From: Pseudomonas sp. WJP1 | Lineage (GTDB): Bacteria; Pseudomonadota; Gammaproteobacteria; Pseudomonadales; Pseudomonadaceae | NCBI RefSeq assembly: GCF_028471945.1 | Contig: NZ_CP110128.1 | Location: 5,793,001 to 5,857,000 of the forward strand | Direction: 5' to 3' | Length of the DNA stretch: 64,000 bases | Shown: piece by piece, positions 1 through 12,399 of the stretch | Position numbering within the stretch: position 1 is the stretch's first letter | How the letters are laid out: every line of letters begins with the position of its first letter | Translations under genes and position numbers: made by a program | The notes under the pieces: generated by a model | What the model saw: only the letters and a program-made list of their open reading frames with translations | What the model was told of the DNA's origin: nothing | The model's database searches: none

Positions 1-3000
1 CTCATGTGCACGTCGATCGCGTTGAAGCCGGCGCGGTCGAACGCAGCCGCCATTTCCACCTGACCGTTGACGCCCTGCTCACGCAGCACGGCAACCTGTG
101 GGCGGATGCCTTTCTTGATGTAAGGCGCGGCGATGTCCTGGTTGACGTCGTAGCTGAGCTTGACGCTCAGGCCCGGGTTGTCTTCTTCCAGGAGCACGTC
201 GAATTCCTGATCGGCGCAGTCGGCGTTGTCACGCAGACGCTGGATCTGGTAGCTGGTCTCGGCCCACTGGCGCTGCAGCAGACGACGCTGGCCTTCGAAC
301 ACGGTGTCACCGTTGAAGGTGATGTCGATCTGGCCGTTGTTGATCGGCTGACCGATCACCGACACGCACTCGCCCAGGCCGGCAGCGCTGAACTGCGCGA
401 GGATGTCCGGGGTTGCATCCTGACGAACCTGGATCACGGCGCCCAGTTCTTCGTTGAACAGGATCGCGGCGATGTCAGCAGACGTTTCCGCCAGGCCGTC
501 GAGGTTCAGGCTCAGGCCGCAATGACCGGCGAAGGCCATTTCCACCACGCTGGTCAACAGACCACCGTCGGAACGGTCGTGGTAGGCCAGCAGGTGGCCG
601 TCGGCGTTGAGGCCCTGGATCACCGCGAAGAACGCTTTCAGGTCTTCGGCGTCGTCGACGTCCGGAGCCTGCTTGCCGAGCTTGCCGTGAACCTGTGCCA
701 GGATCGAGGCGCCCATGCGGTTCTGGCCACGGCCCAGGTCGATCAGGATCAGGTCGGTGGTGCCCTTGTCCATGCGCAGTTGCGGGGTCAGGGTCTGACG
801 GATGTCAGTCACTGGCGCAAAACCGGTCACGATCAGGGACATTGGCGAAGTCACGGCCTTGTCCACGCCGTCATCGTTCCAGCGCGTGGCCATGGACATC
901 GAGTCCTTGCCCACCGGAATGGTGATGCCCAGCTCAGGGCACAACTCCATGCCGACCGCTTTCACGGTGTCGTACAGACGCGCGTCTTCACCCGGGTGAC
1001 CGGCAGCGGACATCCAGTTCGCCGACAACTTGATGTCGGAGATCTTGCCGATGCGCGAAGCCGCGATGTTGGTCAGGGTTTCACCGATGGCCATGCGGCC
1101 CGACGCCGGAGCGTCCAGCAGCGCCAGCGGAGTACGCTCGCCCATGGCCATGGCTTCACCGGTGTAGACGTCGAAGCTGGTGGCGGTAACGGCAACGTCG
1201 GCCACCGGAACCTGCCACGGGCCGACCATCTGGTCACGTGCCACGAGGCCGGTGATGGTGCGGTCGCCGATGGTGATCAGGAAGCTCTTGCTCGCCACGG
1301 CCGGGTGATGCAGGACGCGCTCGACGCAGTTGGCGATGTCCAGGGTCGACGGATCGAAATCGTCGCCCAGCTCGTTTTCACGGACCACCGAACGGTGCAT
1401 GCGCGGGGCTTTGCCCAGCAGCACTTCGAGCGGCATGTCCACCGGGCTGTTGCCGAAGTGGCTGTCGGTGACGGTCAGCTGCGGCTCGGCCGTGGCTTCG
1501 CCGACGACGGCAAACGGGCAACGCTCGCGTTCGCAGATCGCCTTGAAGCGCTCGAAATCGGCCGGGCCGACTGCCAGTACGTAGCGTTCCTGGGATTCGT
1601 TACTCCAGATTTCGTGCGGGGCCATGCCCGGCTCGTCGTTTGGAATGTTGCGCAGTTCGAAACGGCCACCGCGGTCGCCGTCGTTGACCAGTTCCGGGAA
1701 GGCGTTGGACAGGCCACCGGCACCCACGTCGTGGATGAAGCTGATCGGGTTCTTGTCGCCCAGCTGCCAGCAACGGTCGATGACTTCCTGGCAACGGCGC
1801 TCCATTTCAGGGTTTTCACGCTGTACGGAGGCGAAGTCCAGGTCTGCCGAGCTGGTGCCGGTGGCCATGGAGGAAGCGGCGCCGCCGCCCAGGCCGATCA
1901 GCATTGCCGGGCCGCCAAGCACGATCAGCTTGGAGCCGACCAGGATCTCGCCTTTCTTGACGTGCTCTTCACGGATGTTGCCCATGCCGCCGGCCAGCAT
2001 GATCGGCTTGTGGTAACCGCGAACTTCGTCACCGTGCGGGGTGGTGATCGATTGCTCGAAGGTACGGAAGTAGCCGGTCAGGGCCGGACGACCGAATTCG
2101 TTGTTGAACGCAGCGCCGCCCAGCGGGCCTTCGATCATGATGTCCAGCGCGGTGACGATGCGCTCCGGCTTGCCGTACGGCACTTCCCACGGCTGTTCGA
2201 AGCCCGGGATCTGCAGGTTGGACACGGTGAAACCGGTCAGGCCGGCTTTTGGCTTGGCACCACGACCGGTCGCGCCTTCGTCGCGGATCTCGCCACCGGA
2301 ACCGGTGGATGCGCCCGGGAACGGGGCGATCGCGGTCGGGTGGTTGTGGGTCTCGACTTTCATCAGGATGTGCACCGGCTCCTGCACCGCGCCGTACTGG
2401 CGGGTTTCAGGGTCCGGGAAGAAACGCCCGGCCACGGAGCCGACGATCACCGAAGCGTTGTCCTTGTAAGCCGACAGGACACCTTCGCTGTGCATCACGT
2501 AGGTGTTCTTGATCATGCCGAACAGGCTTTTTTCCTGGCTCTCGCCATCGATGTCCCAGCTGGCGTTGAAGATCTTGTGGCGGCAGTGCTCGGAGTTCGC
2601 CTGGGCGAACATCATCAATTCGATGTCGTGCGGGTTGCGCTTCAAGCCAACGAAGGCGTTGACCAGGTAGTCGATCTCGTCTTCGGCCAGGGCCAGGCCC
2701 AGCTCGGTGTTGGCTTTTTCCAGCGCGGCGCGGCCGCCACCTAACACGTCGATCGCGGTCAGGGGTTTTGGCTCGGCGTGGCTGAACAGGCCGGCGGCCT
2801 GTTCCAGGTTGCCCAGGACGATCTGGGTCATGCGATCGTGCAGTGCATCGGCGATCAGCTGGGCGTCAGCATCGCTGAACTGGCCGGCAACGTAGAACGC
2901 AATGCCGCGTTCCAGGCGCTGGATCTTGGTAAGGCCGCAGTTGCGAGCGATGTCGCTGGCCTTGCTCGACCACGGCGAGATGGTGCCGAAACGCGGCAGC

Positions 3001-3227
3001 ACCAGGAACAGACGACCGGTAGGCTCCTGGACAGGAACGCTTGGACCGTACTTCAGAAGGCGCGCAAGCACCTGCTGTTCGTCGCCGGTCAGGACGCCGG
3101 TAACTTCGGCGAAGTGAGCGAATTCAGCATACAGGCCACTGACAGCCGGGACCTTCTGGCTCAGTTGCTCAAGGAGCTTGCTGTGGCGAAAGGCAGAAAG
3201 GGCAGGAGCGCCGCGCAGGATCAACAT
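1..3227 (-). CDS. purL: Phosphoribosylformylglycinamidine synthase, C-terminus cut by window edge
   Basis: Large single-chain FGAM synthase of purine biosynthesis; it converts FGAR, ATP and glutamine to FGAM in the cytosol. The window holds about 1,075 codons of a protein usually near 1,300 residues. The N-terminal part begins [14 protein letters not shown]. The two AIRS-type synthase halves are visible, with motifs such as [26 protein letters not shown] and [14 protein letters not shown], and a second half containing GKDSMSM and YHDRSDGGL. At the window edge the glutaminase domain has just begun ([14 protein letters not shown]), so the catalytic Cys-His-Glu of that domain lies outside. The start at 3227 is the ATG matching the family N-terminus. 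The gene is divergent from mltF. Long open frames on the opposite strand are codon-bias shadows. Confidence 0.97.
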   Translation of the reverse strand, partial: MLILRGAPALSAFRHSKLLEQLSQKVPAVSGLYAEFAHFAEVTGVLTGDEQQVLARLLKYGPSVPVQEPTGRLFLVLPRFGTISPWSSKASDIARNCGLTKIQRLERGIAFYVAGQFSDADAQLIADALHDRMTQIVLGNLEQAAGLFSHAEPKPLTAIDVLGGGRAALEKANTELGLALAEDEIDYLVNAFVGLKRNPHDIELMMFAQANSEHCRHKIFNASWDIDGESQEKSLFGMIKNTYVMHSEGVLSAYKDNASVIVGSVAGRFFPDPETRQYGAVQEPVHILMKVETHNHPTAIAPFPGASTGSGGEIRDEGATGRGAKPKAGLTGFTVSNLQIPGFEQPWEVPYGKPERIVTALDIMIEGPLGGAAFNNEFGRPALTGYFRTFEQSITTPHGDEVRGYHKPIMLAGGMGNIREEHVKKGEILVGSKLIVLGGPAMLIGLGGGAASSMATGTSSADLDFASVQRENPEMERRCQEVIDRCWQLGDKNPISFIHDVGAGGLSNAFPELVNDGDRGGRFELRNIPNDEPGMAPHEIWSNESQERYVLAVGPADFERFKAICERERCPFAVVGEATAEPQLTVTDSHFGNSPVDMPLEVLLGKAPRMHRSVVRENELGDDFDPSTLDIANCVERVLHHPAVASKSFLITIGDRTITGLVARDQMVGPWQVPVADVAVTATSFDVYTGEAMAMGERTPLALLDAPASGRMAIGETLTNIAASRIGKISDIKLSANWMSAAGHPGEDARLYDTVKAVGMELCPELGITIPVGKDSMSMATRWNDDGVDKAVTSPMSLIVTGFAPVTDIRQTLTPQLRMDKGTTDLILIDLGRGQNRMGASILAQVHGKLGKQAPDVDDAEDLKAFFAVIQGLNADGHLLAYHDRSDGGLLTSVVEMAFAGHCGLSLNLDGLAETSADIAAILFNEELGAVIQVRQDATPDILAQFSAAGLGECVSVIGQPINNGQIDITFNGDTVFEGQRRLLQRQWAETSYQIQRLRDNADCADQEFDVLLEEDNPGLSVKLSYDVNQDIAAPYIKKGIRPQVAVLREQGVNGQVEMAAAFDRAGFNAIDVHM

Positions 3228-3446
3228 CTTCGGGACAGCCTCGGGAAGGGGTGTGCTTTGAGGCCGTGCATTCTAGCCTAAACAGCCCGCGACAGCACCC
3301 GAAACGCTACGCACGGTTGCACTCGAGTGCCGATCTGTGTTTCTGATTCGAAAGTCAGGTTAACCGGGCGTGTAACGGCAGGTTATTTTTACTGTATCAA
3401 AATGCAGAAAAGGCCCATTCCTACGGTGTTTCAGCCCTTTTTTTGA

Positions 3447-4973
<1,527 letters not shown>

Positions 4974-4991
4974 TCGCCACCACCCATCAAA

Positions 4992-5083
4992 TGTGGGAGC
5001 GAGCCTGCTCGCGATAGCGGTTCATCATTCAACATTTCTGTTGGCTGACACTCCGCTATCGCGAGCAGGCTCACTCCTACAGG
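4992..5083. repeat. REPIN (paired inverted REP) between mltF and pdxJ
   Basis: Two near-identical arms face each other. The left arm reads TGTGGGAGCGAGCCTGCTCG and the right arm is its complement ending GCTCACTCCTACA, separated by about 35 bases. It lies between the convergent 3' ends of mltF and pdxJ, where it could fold into a long hairpin in either transcript. Confidence 0.9.
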
Positions 5084-5098
5084 GTTTTGTATTGGATC

Positions 5099-5845
5099 TT
5101 AGGCCTTGGCGGCAGCCGCCAGAATCAGCGCCTTCATCTCCGAAACAGCCGACTTGAAGCCCACGAACAACGCATGGGCCACCAGCGCGTGGCCGATGTT
5201 CAGTTCGTTGATGCCCTTGATCGCGGCCACCGCCTCGACGTTGTGATAGTGCAGACCGTGGCCGGCATTGACGATCAGGCCTTGCGCCAGGCCGAACGCT
5301 ACGCCGTCGGCGACGCGCTTGAGCTCTTCAGCCACTTCGGTCGGTGTCTCGGCATCGGCATAACGACCGGTGTGCAATTCGATGGCCGGTGCACCCACAC
5401 GGCGTGAGGCTTCGATCTGCCGTTCGTCGGCATCGATGAACAGCGACACTTCAGAGCCGATCTTCGACAGGCGCTCCACGGCGGCCTTGATCCGCGCCTC
5501 CTGCCCTGCCACGTCCAGTCCACCTTCGGTCGTCAGTTCCTGACGGGTTTCCGGCACGAGGCAGATGTGCGCCGGGCGGATGCGTTCGGCGAACTGCATC
5601 ATTTCCTCGGTGATGCCCATTTCGAAGTTCATGCGGGTTTGCAGCACGTCCTTGAGCACCAGCACGTCGCGCTCCTGGATGTGTCGGCGGTCTTCGCGCA
5701 GGTGCACGGTGATGCCGTCCGCACCCGCCTCTTCCGCATCCAGTGCTGCCTTGACCGGGTCCGGGTAGCGAGTGCCCCGGGCCTGACGCAGGGTGGCAAC
5801 GTGGTCGATGTTCACGCCAAGAAGAATGCGGGTGCTGGTGGTCAC
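5099..5845 (-). CDS. pdxJ: Pyridoxine 5'-phosphate synthase
   Basis: Cytosolic TIM-barrel enzyme of 248 residues. It condenses 1-deoxyxylulose 5-phosphate with 3-amino-2-oxopropyl phosphate to give pyridoxine 5'-phosphate in the DXP-dependent vitamin B6 pathway. Diagnostic motifs are [15 protein letters not shown] at residues 9-23, HLREDRRHI, the ELHTGRYAD loop and the C-terminal LNIGHALVA phosphate-binding region. Length is normal for the family. It is the last gene of the lepA-lepB-rnc-era-recO-pdxJ series, 49 bp after recO, an arrangement also known from enterobacteria (rnc-era-recO-pdxJ). Confidence 0.97.
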   Translation of the reverse strand: MTTSTRILLGVNIDHVATLRQARGTRYPDPVKAALDAEEAGADGITVHLREDRRHIQERDVLVLKDVLQTRMNFEMGITEEMMQFAERIRPAHICLVPETRQELTTEGGLDVAGQEARIKAAVERLSKIGSEVSLFIDADERQIEASRRVGAPAIELHTGRYADAETPTEVAEELKRVADGVAFGLAQGLIVNAGHGLHYHNVEAVAAIKGINELNIGHALVAHALFVGFKSAVSEMKALILAAAAKA

Positions 5846-5894
5846 GGAAGCGCTCCAGAATAAGAAAAAGTTCGGTGCACAGCATACGGGGAGA

Positions 5895-6578
5895 CTACGG
5901 CTTGCGAAACAGCTCGCGACTGACCAGGGGACGACCGCCCAAATGAACGGCCAGTGCCTGGCGCATCAAACGCTTGGCCGCGGACAACGCACCCGGTGCA
6001 CTCCAGTCGGCTTCAGCCATGGCCAGCAGTTCGGCGCCGTTGAACAACCCGGGCTGCAGCAGATAGACCCGCTCCAGTCCCGCATCCACCTGCAGACGGT
6101 AAAGACCGTCTGGTGCAATGGGTTCGTCGTGGATATCGGCCGTCAATGAAAAGCCGTAGCCCAGATCATCCAGCAAGCGCCATTCGAACGAACGCAGCAA
6201 CGGCTCCAGCGCCCGACCCTCGGCCAGGGCGAGCAAGGTCGCGGCATAGTGATCGAACACCGAAGGGAAAGGGTCTTCAGCGGGCAGCAGGCGAATCAGC
6301 AGCTCGTTGAGGTAAAGACCGCTGAACAGTGCCTCGCCGTTGAGCCAGGTGGCGATGCCGGCACTCTCCATGCGCCCGACATTCTTCAGTTCGCTACGCC
6401 CGCGAAACTCGACCTCCAGCGGCACGAACGGCCGCGCCAGCGTCCCGGCCTTGCCCCGCGCACTGCGCAATACCGCCCGCAGCCGACCTTGGGGCGTGAG
6501 GAAGTCCACCAGGGCGCTGTTTTCGCGGTAGGCTCGGGAATGCAGGACGTAGGCGGGTTGCGGGATGGGTTGGGACAT
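5895..6578 (-). CDS. recO: DNA repair protein RecO
   Basis: RecFOR-pathway recombination mediator of 227 residues that helps load RecA on SSB-coated single-stranded DNA. The N-terminal OB-fold begins [20 protein letters not shown] and continues with [20 protein letters not shown]; a helical C-terminal domain follows. I placed the start at 6578 because the family begins with this MSQP segment. An in-frame ATG 84 bases upstream would read through REPIN sequence. A REPIN separates it from era, which is unusual inside an otherwise tight operon. Confidence 0.93.
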   Translation of the reverse strand: MSQPIPQPAYVLHSRAYRENSALVDFLTPQGRLRAVLRSARGKAGTLARPFVPLEVEFRGRSELKNVGRMESAGIATWLNGEALFSGLYLNELLIRLLPAEDPFPSVFDHYAATLLALAEGRALEPLLRSFEWRLLDDLGYGFSLTADIHDEPIAPDGLYRLQVDAGLERVYLLQPGLFNGAELLAMAEADWSAPGALSAAKRLMRQALAVHLGGRPLVSRELFRKP

Positions 6579-6625
6579 GGAGCTCTCAATGATGGATCGC
6601 GATTTTACTGACCACCCAAAACCAC

Positions 6626-6715
6626 TGTGGGAGCGAGCCTGCTCGCGATGAGGGACTAACATTCAACAAATCTGTTGACTGACAGACCGCTATCGCGAGC
6701 AGGCTCGCTCCCACA
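6626..6715. repeat. REPIN between era and recO (inside the operon)
   Basis: Inverted REP pair with arms TGTGGGAGCGAGCCTGCTCG and its complement ending GAGCAGGCTCGCTCCCACA, separated by about 35 bases. It lies within the rnc-era-recO-pdxJ transcription unit, so it would be present in the mRNA as a strong hairpin. Confidence 0.9.
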
Positions 6716-6737
6716 GTTTTATCACCTGGACTCAGGT

Positions 6738-7640
6738 TTACAGGTCGCCGTAACCCAGCGAACGCAAGGCGCGCTCGTCGTCGGACCAGCCGCCCTTCAC
6801 CTTGACCCACAGGTTGAGCATGATCTTGGAGTCGAACAACAGCTCCATGTCCTTGCGCGCTTCAGTGCCGATGCGCTTGATACGCTCGCCCTTGTCGCCA
6901 ATGATGATCTTCTTCTGGCCATCACGCTCGACGAGAATCAAGGCATGGATATGCAGGGTCTTGCCCTGCTGCTTGAACTCTTCGATTTCGACGGTGATCT
7001 GGTACGGCAGCTCGGCGCCCATCTGGCGCATGATTTTCTCGCGTACCAGCTCGGCGGCGAGGAAACGGCTGCTGCGGTCGGTGATCTGGTCTTCCGGGAA
7101 GAAGTGATCGTTTTCCGGCAAATGGTCGGCGATCACCCGCTCCAGCGCGTCGAGGTTGTGCCCGTGCTGCGCGGAAATCGGGATGATCTGTGCGTTCGGC
7201 AGCTGCTCCTGCAACCAACTCAGGTGCGGCATCAGCTCGGCCTTGTCCTCGATACGATCGGTCTTGTTCAGCGCCACGATCAGCGGACCGGTCACGTATT
7301 GCACGCGCTCGAGGACCATCTGGTCTTCGTCGGTCCACTTGGTACGGTCGACCACGAAGATCACCACGTCGACGTCTTTCAACGCCGCCGAAGCGGTCTT
7401 GTTCATGTAGCGGTTCAAGGCCTTTTCGCCGCCCTTGTGCATACCGGGCGTATCGACGTAGATCGCCTGCACATCACCCTCGGTCTTGATGCCGAGCATG
7501 TTGTGACGGGTGGTTTGCGGCTTGCGCGAGGTGATCGCCAGCTTCTGGCCGAGGATGTGGTTGAGCAGCGTGGACTTGCCCACGTTCGGACGGCCGACGA
7601 TGGCAACATAGCCACAGCGCGTTGCGTTTGTATCAGTCAT
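6738..7640 (-). CDS. era: GTPase Era, 16S rRNA maturation and 30S assembly factor
   Basis: Essential Ras-like GTPase of 300 residues that binds the 3' end of 16S rRNA during 30S biogenesis. The G1 motif GRPNVGKS is at residues 16-23, DTPG forms G3, NKTD forms G4 and SAQHG forms G5. The C-terminal KH domain contains [13 protein letters not shown]. The start at 7638-7640 gives [16 protein letters not shown], matching other pseudomonads, and overlaps the 3' end of rnc by 8 bases, so translation is probably coupled. A REPIN separates it from recO. Confidence 0.96.
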   Translation of the reverse strand: MTDTNATRCGYVAIVGRPNVGKSTLLNHILGQKLAITSRKPQTTRHNMLGIKTEGDVQAIYVDTPGMHKGGEKALNRYMNKTASAALKDVDVVIFVVDRTKWTDEDQMVLERVQYVTGPLIVALNKTDRIEDKAELMPHLSWLQEQLPNAQIIPISAQHGHNLDALERVIADHLPENDHFFPEDQITDRSSRFLAAELVREKIMRQMGAELPYQITVEIEEFKQQGKTLHIHALILVERDGQKKIIIGDKGERIKRIGTEARKDMELLFDSKIMLNLWVKVKGGWSDDERALRSLGYGDL

Positions 7641-8322
7641 TGCCATTCTCCACACCCAGGGCAATCAGTGCTGCGGCGGCCGCTACCTGTTCGGCAATAC
7701 GACGGCTCACACCCTGACCTCGGCTTTTTTCATTCAGAAGGGTGATTTCACATTCGACGAAGAACGTCCGGCAATGCGGTTCACCCTGGATATCCACCAC
7801 TTCGTAACGCGGCAGCTCGCAACCACGGGACTGCAGGAATTCCTGCAGGCGGGTTTTTGGATCTTTGTTGGTGTCGACCAGCGTCAGGCCTTCGAACTCC
7901 CCAGCCAGCCAGGCCAGCACGCGCTCGCGCGCCACTTCCATGCCGGCGTCCAGGTAGATCGCGCCAATCAGTGCCTCCAGGGCATCGGCCAGAATCGACT
8001 CGCGACGGAAACCGCCGCTTTTCAGTTCACCGGAGCCCAGGCGCAGGTATTCGCCCAGATCGAAACCACGGGCCAGTACGGCCAGGGTCTCACCTTTGAC
8101 CAGGCGTGCGCGCAAACGCGACAGCTGGCCTTCGCGGGCCAGCGGGAAGCGATCGAACAACGCCTCGCCGGCAACGAAGTTGAGGATGGCATCACCGAGG
8201 AATTCCAGGCGTTCGTTGTTACGCCCGGCAAAACTGCGGTGAGTCAGGGCCAGGACCATCAGTTCCTGGTCCTTGAAGGTGTAGCCGAGCTGACGCTCGA
8301 GACGGCTTAAGGAGACGCTCAC
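7633..8322 (-). CDS. rnc: Ribonuclease III
   Basis: Double-strand-specific endoribonuclease of 229 residues for rRNA precursor and mRNA processing. The catalytic signature [10 protein letters not shown] is at residues 36-45, with the second acidic cluster in [14 protein letters not shown] dsRNA-binding domain occupies roughly residues 155-227. The start codon is GTG (8320-8322), chosen because it gives the standard [14 protein letters not shown] start. It overlaps era at its 3' end. Upstream, a 9-bp hairpin lies between lepB and rnc, which could be a processing or autoregulatory site as known for the E. coli rnc leader. Confidence 0.97.
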   Translation of the reverse strand: MSVSLSRLERQLGYTFKDQELMVLALTHRSFAGRNNERLEFLGDAILNFVAGEALFDRFPLAREGQLSRLRARLVKGETLAVLARGFDLGEYLRLGSGELKSGGFRRESILADALEALIGAIYLDAGMEVARERVLAWLAGEFEGLTLVDTNKDPKTRLQEFLQSRGCELPRYEVVDIQGEPHCRTFFVECEITLLNEKSRGQGVSRRIAEQVAAAAALIALGVENGND

Positions 8323-8438
8323 GGTTTACCCACGCTGAGTTCGTGGTTGGATTCCACCGCCATCGCCGGGAATTGGCGCAGGCTTGGGACAATTAACGCT
8401 GTGTTCAAAAATAACGTCCTGAATATCGTTGTTTTCAT
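8319..8438 (-). CDS. Possible 39-residue leader peptide or small ORF overlapping the rnc start
   Basis: A short frame begins [10 protein letters not shown] and has a hydrophobic N-terminal stretch ([12 protein letters not shown]). Its TGA overlaps the GTG start of rnc in the sequence GTGA, which would allow translational coupling. The purine-rich GAGG upstream is only one base from the ATG, so initiation looks weak. It does not resemble the DUF4845 protein found at this place in P. aeruginosa. It could be chance; only conservation or ribosome profiling could settle it. Confidence 0.2.
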   Translation of the reverse strand: MKTTIFRTLFLNTALIVPSLRQFPAMAVESNHELSVGKP

Positions 8439-8476
8439 GCCTCTGTCGCCGATTGTGCCGACTCCAGAAATGCATT

Positions 8477-8499
8477 CGGCGCTGTGTTCAACAGCGCCG
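8477..8499 (-). promoter_or_regulatory. Hairpin in the lepB-rnc intergenic region
   Basis: Perfect 9-bp stem CGGCGCTGT/ACAGCGCCG around a 5-base loop, just after the lepB stop. No T-run follows on the minus strand, so it is not a classic terminator. It may stabilise the upstream mRNA or serve as an RNase III site in the rnc leader. Confidence 0.5.
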
Positions 8500-8506
8500 T
8501 GTCTGA

Positions 8507-9361
8507 TTACTGGATCAGGCCAACCCGCGAGAAATTCGGCAGGTGACTGAGTTTGGGTTCCGGCCAGCTCATCCAGACCGCGAAGGCCTTGCCGACGATA
8601 TTCTTGTCGGGAACCATGCCCAGCAGATCCTTGGGAATGGCTGGATCATCCCAATAGCGACTGTCGTTGGAGTTGTCGCGGTTGTCGCCCATCATGAAGT
8701 AGTGCCCGGCGGGCACGGTCCATGTACGGTCCGGCGCTGCGCGGTAACGGCTCATTTCCTTGCGGATCAGGTGCTCGGCGACACCGAGTTTTTCCTTGTA
8801 GAGCTCGGCGCTGCCCAGCGTGCCCGGCTCGGAGCCGACCAGCTTTTCGGCAATCGACTCACCGTTGACGAACAGACGCTTGTCAGCGGTGTACCGCACC
8901 GTATCGCCCGGCAGCCCCACTACACGCTTGATGTAGTTGACGTTCGGATCGCTCGGATAACGGAACACCATCACATCGCCACGCTGCGGCTCACCGACTT
9001 CGATGACTTTCTTGTCGATCACCGGCAAGCGAATCCCGTAGGAAAACTTGCTCACCAGGATGAAGTCGCCGACGTCCAGGGTCGGTTTCATCGAGCCGGA
9101 AGGGATCTGGAACGGTTCCACCAGGAACGAACGCAGCACCAGCACGATGAACAACACCGGGAAGAACGACTTGCCGTATTCGACCAGCAAGGGTTCCTTG
9201 CTCAGCTTCTCGACCACCACCCCGTCAGGCTGGCTGACGCTGCCCTGATAGGAAGCGATGGCAGCACGCCGACGCGGCGCCAGGATCAACAGATCAAGCA
9301 ACGCCAACAGGCCGCAGACGAACACGGCGATGACCAGCAACAGCGGGAAATTTAGTGACAT
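8507..9361 (-). CDS. lepB: Signal peptidase I
   Basis: Inner-membrane serine protease of 284 residues that removes signal peptides from exported proteins. Two N-terminal membrane segments are visible (about residues 5-27 and 65-80). The catalytic serine is S90 in IPSGSMKPT and the general base is K145 in YIKRVVGLPGD. The C-terminal GDNRDNSNDSR box completes the family signature. Length and topology are normal. It follows lepA by five bases and precedes rnc by about 185 bases. Confidence 0.97.
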   Translation of the reverse strand: MSLNFPLLLVIAVFVCGLLALLDLLILAPRRRAAIASYQGSVSQPDGVVVEKLSKEPLLVEYGKSFFPVLFIVLVLRSFLVEPFQIPSGSMKPTLDVGDFILVSKFSYGIRLPVIDKKVIEVGEPQRGDVMVFRYPSDPNVNYIKRVVGLPGDTVRYTADKRLFVNGESIAEKLVGSEPGTLGSAELYKEKLGVAEHLIRKEMSRYRAAPDRTWTVPAGHYFMMGDNRDNSNDSRYWDDPAIPKDLLGMVPDKNIVGKAFAVWMSWPEPKLSHLPNFSRVGLIQ

Positions 9362-9366
9362 AGGAC

Positions 9367-11166
9367 CTAGCTATCCAACCTGAGCACGGCAAGGAAGGCT
9401 TCCTGTGGAATTTCCACGTTGCCGACCTGCTTCATGCGTTTTTTACCGGCCTTTTGCTTTTCCAGCAGCTTTTTCTTACGGCTTACGTCACCGCCGTAGC
9501 ATTTGGCCAATACGTTCTTTCTGAGCGCCTTGACGGTTGTACGCGCCACAATCTGCCCGCCAATGGCGGCCTGGATTGCCACGTCGAACATCTGCCGCGG
9601 AATCAGTTCTTTCATCTTCTCGGTCAACTGGCGACCTTTGTAGTGCGCATTGTCACGGTGCACGATCAACGCCAGGGCGTCGACCTTGTCGCCGTTGATC
9701 AGCACGTCCAGTTTCACCAGACTAGCCGATTGGTAACGATCGAAATGGTAATCCAGCGAAGCATAGCCGCGGCTGGTGGATTTCAGGCGATCGAAGAAGT
9801 CCAGGACCACTTCGTTCATCGGCAAGTCGTAGGTCACTTGGACCTGGGAGCCAAGGAACAGCATGTCGACCTGCACACCACGTTTCTCGATGCACAGCGT
9901 AATGACGTTACCCAGGTGCTCTTGCGGCACAAGAATGTTGGCGCGCACGATCGGCTCGCGCATGTCTTCGATGGTAGACAGGTCCGGCAGCTTCGACGGG
10001 TTATCGACGTAGATCGTCTCGCCGGTCTTGAGCAGCAGTTCGAAGATTACCGTCGGCGCCGTGGTAATCAGGTCCAGGTCATACTCGCGCTCCAGGCGCT
10101 CCTGGATGATTTCCATGTGCAGCATGCCGAGGAACCCGCAACGGAAGCCGAAGCCCAGGGCGTCGGAGCTTTCCGGGGTGTACTGCAGCGACGAATCGTT
10201 CAGGGTGAGCTTTTGCAGGGCCTCACGGAAGTCTTCGAAGTCGTCGGAGCTGACCGGGAACAGGCCGGCGTAGACCTGCGGCTGGATGCGCTTGAAACCT
10301 GGCAGTACATCGACATCCGGCGTCGAGCTCAAGGTCAGGGTGTCACCCACCGGCGCACCGTGAATGTCCTTGATGCTGGCGATGATGAAGCCCACTTCAC
10401 CGGCCTTCAGGTCGACGGTCGGGGTGTGTTTCGGGTTGAATACACCGACGCTGTCCACCAGGTGGACCTTGCCGGTGGACTTGACCAGGATCTTGTCACC
10501 CTTCTTCACGCGACCGTGGCGCACTCGCACCAGGGACACGACGCCCAGGTAGTTGTCGAACCAGGAGTCGATGATCAACGCTTGCAGCGGATCCTCGATG
10601 TTGCCGGTCGGCGCAGGAATGGTGGTGACCAGGCGCTCAAGCACTTCATCAACGCCCAGGCCGGTCTTGGCAGAGCACGTGACCGCGTCGGTGGCATCGA
10701 TGCCGATGATTTTTTCGATTTCTTCCTTGACGCGGTCCGGATCGGCCTGTGGCAGGTCGATCTTGTTCAGCACCGGCATCACTTCCAGGCCCTGTTCGAT
10801 GGCCGTGTAGCAGTTGGCAACCGACTGCGCTTCAACACCTTGACCGGCATCGACCACCAGCAGCGCGCCTTCACAGGCTGCCAGCGAGCGGCTCACTTCA
10901 TAGGTGAAGTCAACGTGACCTGGGGTATCGATGAAGTTCAACTGGTAGTTGATCCCATCGCGAGCCTTGTAATACAGCGTGACGCTGTGCGCCTTGATGG
11001 TGATCCCGCGCTCACGCTCAAGATCCATGGAATCCAATACCTGGGCTTCCATTTCACGCTCGGCCAGGCCGCCGCACATCTGGATGAAACGATCGGCCAG
11101 CGTCGACTTGCCATGGTCAATGTGGGCGATGATGGAGAAATTGCGGATATGACTCAAATCACTCAC
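9367..11166 (-). CDS. lepA: Elongation factor 4 (back-translocating GTPase LepA)
   Basis: Ribosome-associated translational GTPase of 599 residues. The G1 motif AHIDHGKS is at residues 14-21, followed by DTPGHVDF and NKIDLP. The EF-G-like domains III and V and the LepA-specific C-terminal domain ([16 protein letters not shown]) are all present. It heads the lepA-lepB-rnc-era-recO-pdxJ series on the minus strand. About 170 bases separate it from lptG, including a strong terminator for the upstream lptFG unit, so lepA should have its own promoter there. Confidence 0.98.
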   Translation of the reverse strand: MSDLSHIRNFSIIAHIDHGKSTLADRFIQMCGGLAEREMEAQVLDSMDLERERGITIKAHSVTLYYKARDGINYQLNFIDTPGHVDFTYEVSRSLAACEGALLVVDAGQGVEAQSVANCYTAIEQGLEVMPVLNKIDLPQADPDRVKEEIEKIIGIDATDAVTCSAKTGLGVDEVLERLVTTIPAPTGNIEDPLQALIIDSWFDNYLGVVSLVRVRHGRVKKGDKILVKSTGKVHLVDSVGVFNPKHTPTVDLKAGEVGFIIASIKDIHGAPVGDTLTLSSTPDVDVLPGFKRIQPQVYAGLFPVSSDDFEDFREALQKLTLNDSSLQYTPESSDALGFGFRCGFLGMLHMEIIQERLEREYDLDLITTAPTVIFELLLKTGETIYVDNPSKLPDLSTIEDMREPIVRANILVPQEHLGNVITLCIEKRGVQVDMLFLGSQVQVTYDLPMNEVVLDFFDRLKSTSRGYASLDYHFDRYQSASLVKLDVLINGDKVDALALIVHRDNAHYKGRQLTEKMKELIPRQMFDVAIQAAIGGQIVARTTVKALRKNVLAKCYGGDVSRKKKLLEKQKAGKKRMKQVGNVEIPQEAFLAVLRLDS

Positions 11167-11272
11167 GGATCAACACTCAAAAAGGCTGCAGGCATAGCCC
11201 GCCGAAAAATAGCCGGGAATTGTACCTGATCCACGGCGCAAGCGTCACGTTTGCAGGCCAGACGGCCCGTAC

Positions 11273-11307
11273 AAAAACGCCCCGGTCTTGCGACAGGGGC
11301 GTTTTTT
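11273..11307 (-). terminator. Rho-independent terminator after lptG
   Basis: Stem AAAAACGCCCC / GGGGCGTTTTT with a 12-base loop and A/T tracts on both sides. It sits between the lptG stop and lepA and ends the lptFG transcript on the minus strand. Confidence 0.85.
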
Positions 11308-11337
11308 ATCAGCAGTGAAGCGAGGAATTGGTCGCCA

Positions 11338-12399
11338 TCAACCGGCGCGACGCAACAACCACAGCCCGGCCAGGGCACAGACACTGGCTGGCACGAGCAC
11401 CGCAAACAGGGGCGAAAAACCGAAAACCAGGCTTGAAGGCCCCAGCAGATCCTGGGCAATACGGAAGGTGAAGCCCACCAGCACACCGGTAAACACCCGC
11501 TGACCGAGGGTCACCGAGCGCAGCGGACCAAAGATGAAGGAGATTGCCATCAGTACCAGGGCAGCGGTAACCAGCGGCTGCAACACCTTGACCCAAAATG
11601 CCAGCCAGTAGCGGCCATTGTTCAGTCCCTGGTCGGCAAGATAGTGGATATAGCCCCACAGCCCCGAGATCGACAGCGATTCCGGTGCCATGACCACCGT
11701 GCTCAGCAATTGCGGGCTCAACGCCACGTCCCAGCGCTCGACTGGGGCAGCCACCACTTCGGTGCTCTTTTCGTGGAATACCGTGGTGGTGACATCGGAC
11801 AACTGCCAGTGATCCTTGTCGAACTCGGCGCGCTTGGCGAAGCTCGCCGACAGCATGTGCCGCTCTTTGTCGAAGTGATAGCGGGTCACGCCATACAGCA
11901 GGCCATTGGGTTGCACGGAGTTGACGTGGATGAATTCGTCACCCTGGCGATGCCACAGGCCGTGCTTGGCGCTTTGCGCGTCGCCACTGCCCTGGGCCAG
12001 CGAGCGGTTGGCCTGGGCGGCGCTTTCAGTCGCTGGCGCCACATACTCACCAATCAGCACCCCCACCACCATCAGCACCAGCATCGGCTTCATGACCGCC
12101 CAGACGATCCGCCCGATGGACACGCCGGCCGCACGCATGATGGTCAGCTCGCTGTTGCTGGCCAGGCTGCCGAGACCGATCAGGCAACCGATCAGGGCCG
12201 CCATCGGCAGCATGTCGTAGAGCCGGCGTGGCGCCGTCAGCAACACGTAGCTCAGGACGTCGACCAGGGTGTAGGTATCGCTGGCGTCGCCCATCTCGTC
12301 GATGAACGCGAACAACGTGGCCAGGCCGAGAATAATCCCCAATACCGCCAGGATCGCCACGAACACGCTGCTACCGATGTAGCGGTCGAGCTTAACCAC
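11338..12399 (-). CDS. lptG: LPS export ABC transporter permease LptG
   Basis: Inner-membrane permease of 353 residues. With LptF and the ATPase LptB it extracts lipopolysaccharide from the inner membrane and hands it to LptC/LptA. There are six membrane segments, three near each end, flanking a periplasmic beta-jellyroll domain (about residues 130-260). Family motifs include SNSELTIMRAAGVS near residue 82. It overlaps lptF by 8 bases, as usual for this pair, and is followed by a terminator. Confidence 0.96.
   Translation of the reverse strand: MVKLDRYIGSSVFVAILAVLGIILGLATLFAFIDEMGDASDTYTLVDVLSYVLLTAPRRLYDMLPMAALIGCLIGLGSLASNSELTIMRAAGVSIGRIVWAVMKPMLVLMVVGVLIGEYVAPATESAAQANRSLAQGSGDAQSAKHGLWHRQGDEFIHVNSVQPNGLLYGVTRYHFDKERHMLSASFAKRAEFDKDHWQLSDVTTTVFHEKSTEVVAAPVERWDVALSPQLLSTVVMAPESLSISGLWGYIHYLADQGLNNGRYWLAFWVKVLQPLVTAALVLMAISFIFGPLRSVTLGQRVFTGVLVGFTFRIAQDLLGPSSLVFGFSPLFAVLVPASVCALAGLWLLRRAG

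Noticed and set aside
6..2744. 912-residue open frame on the plus strand opposite purL
   Set aside because: It is the antisense shadow of purL, produced by high-GC codon bias. The minus-strand reading has clear PurL motifs; the plus reading has none.
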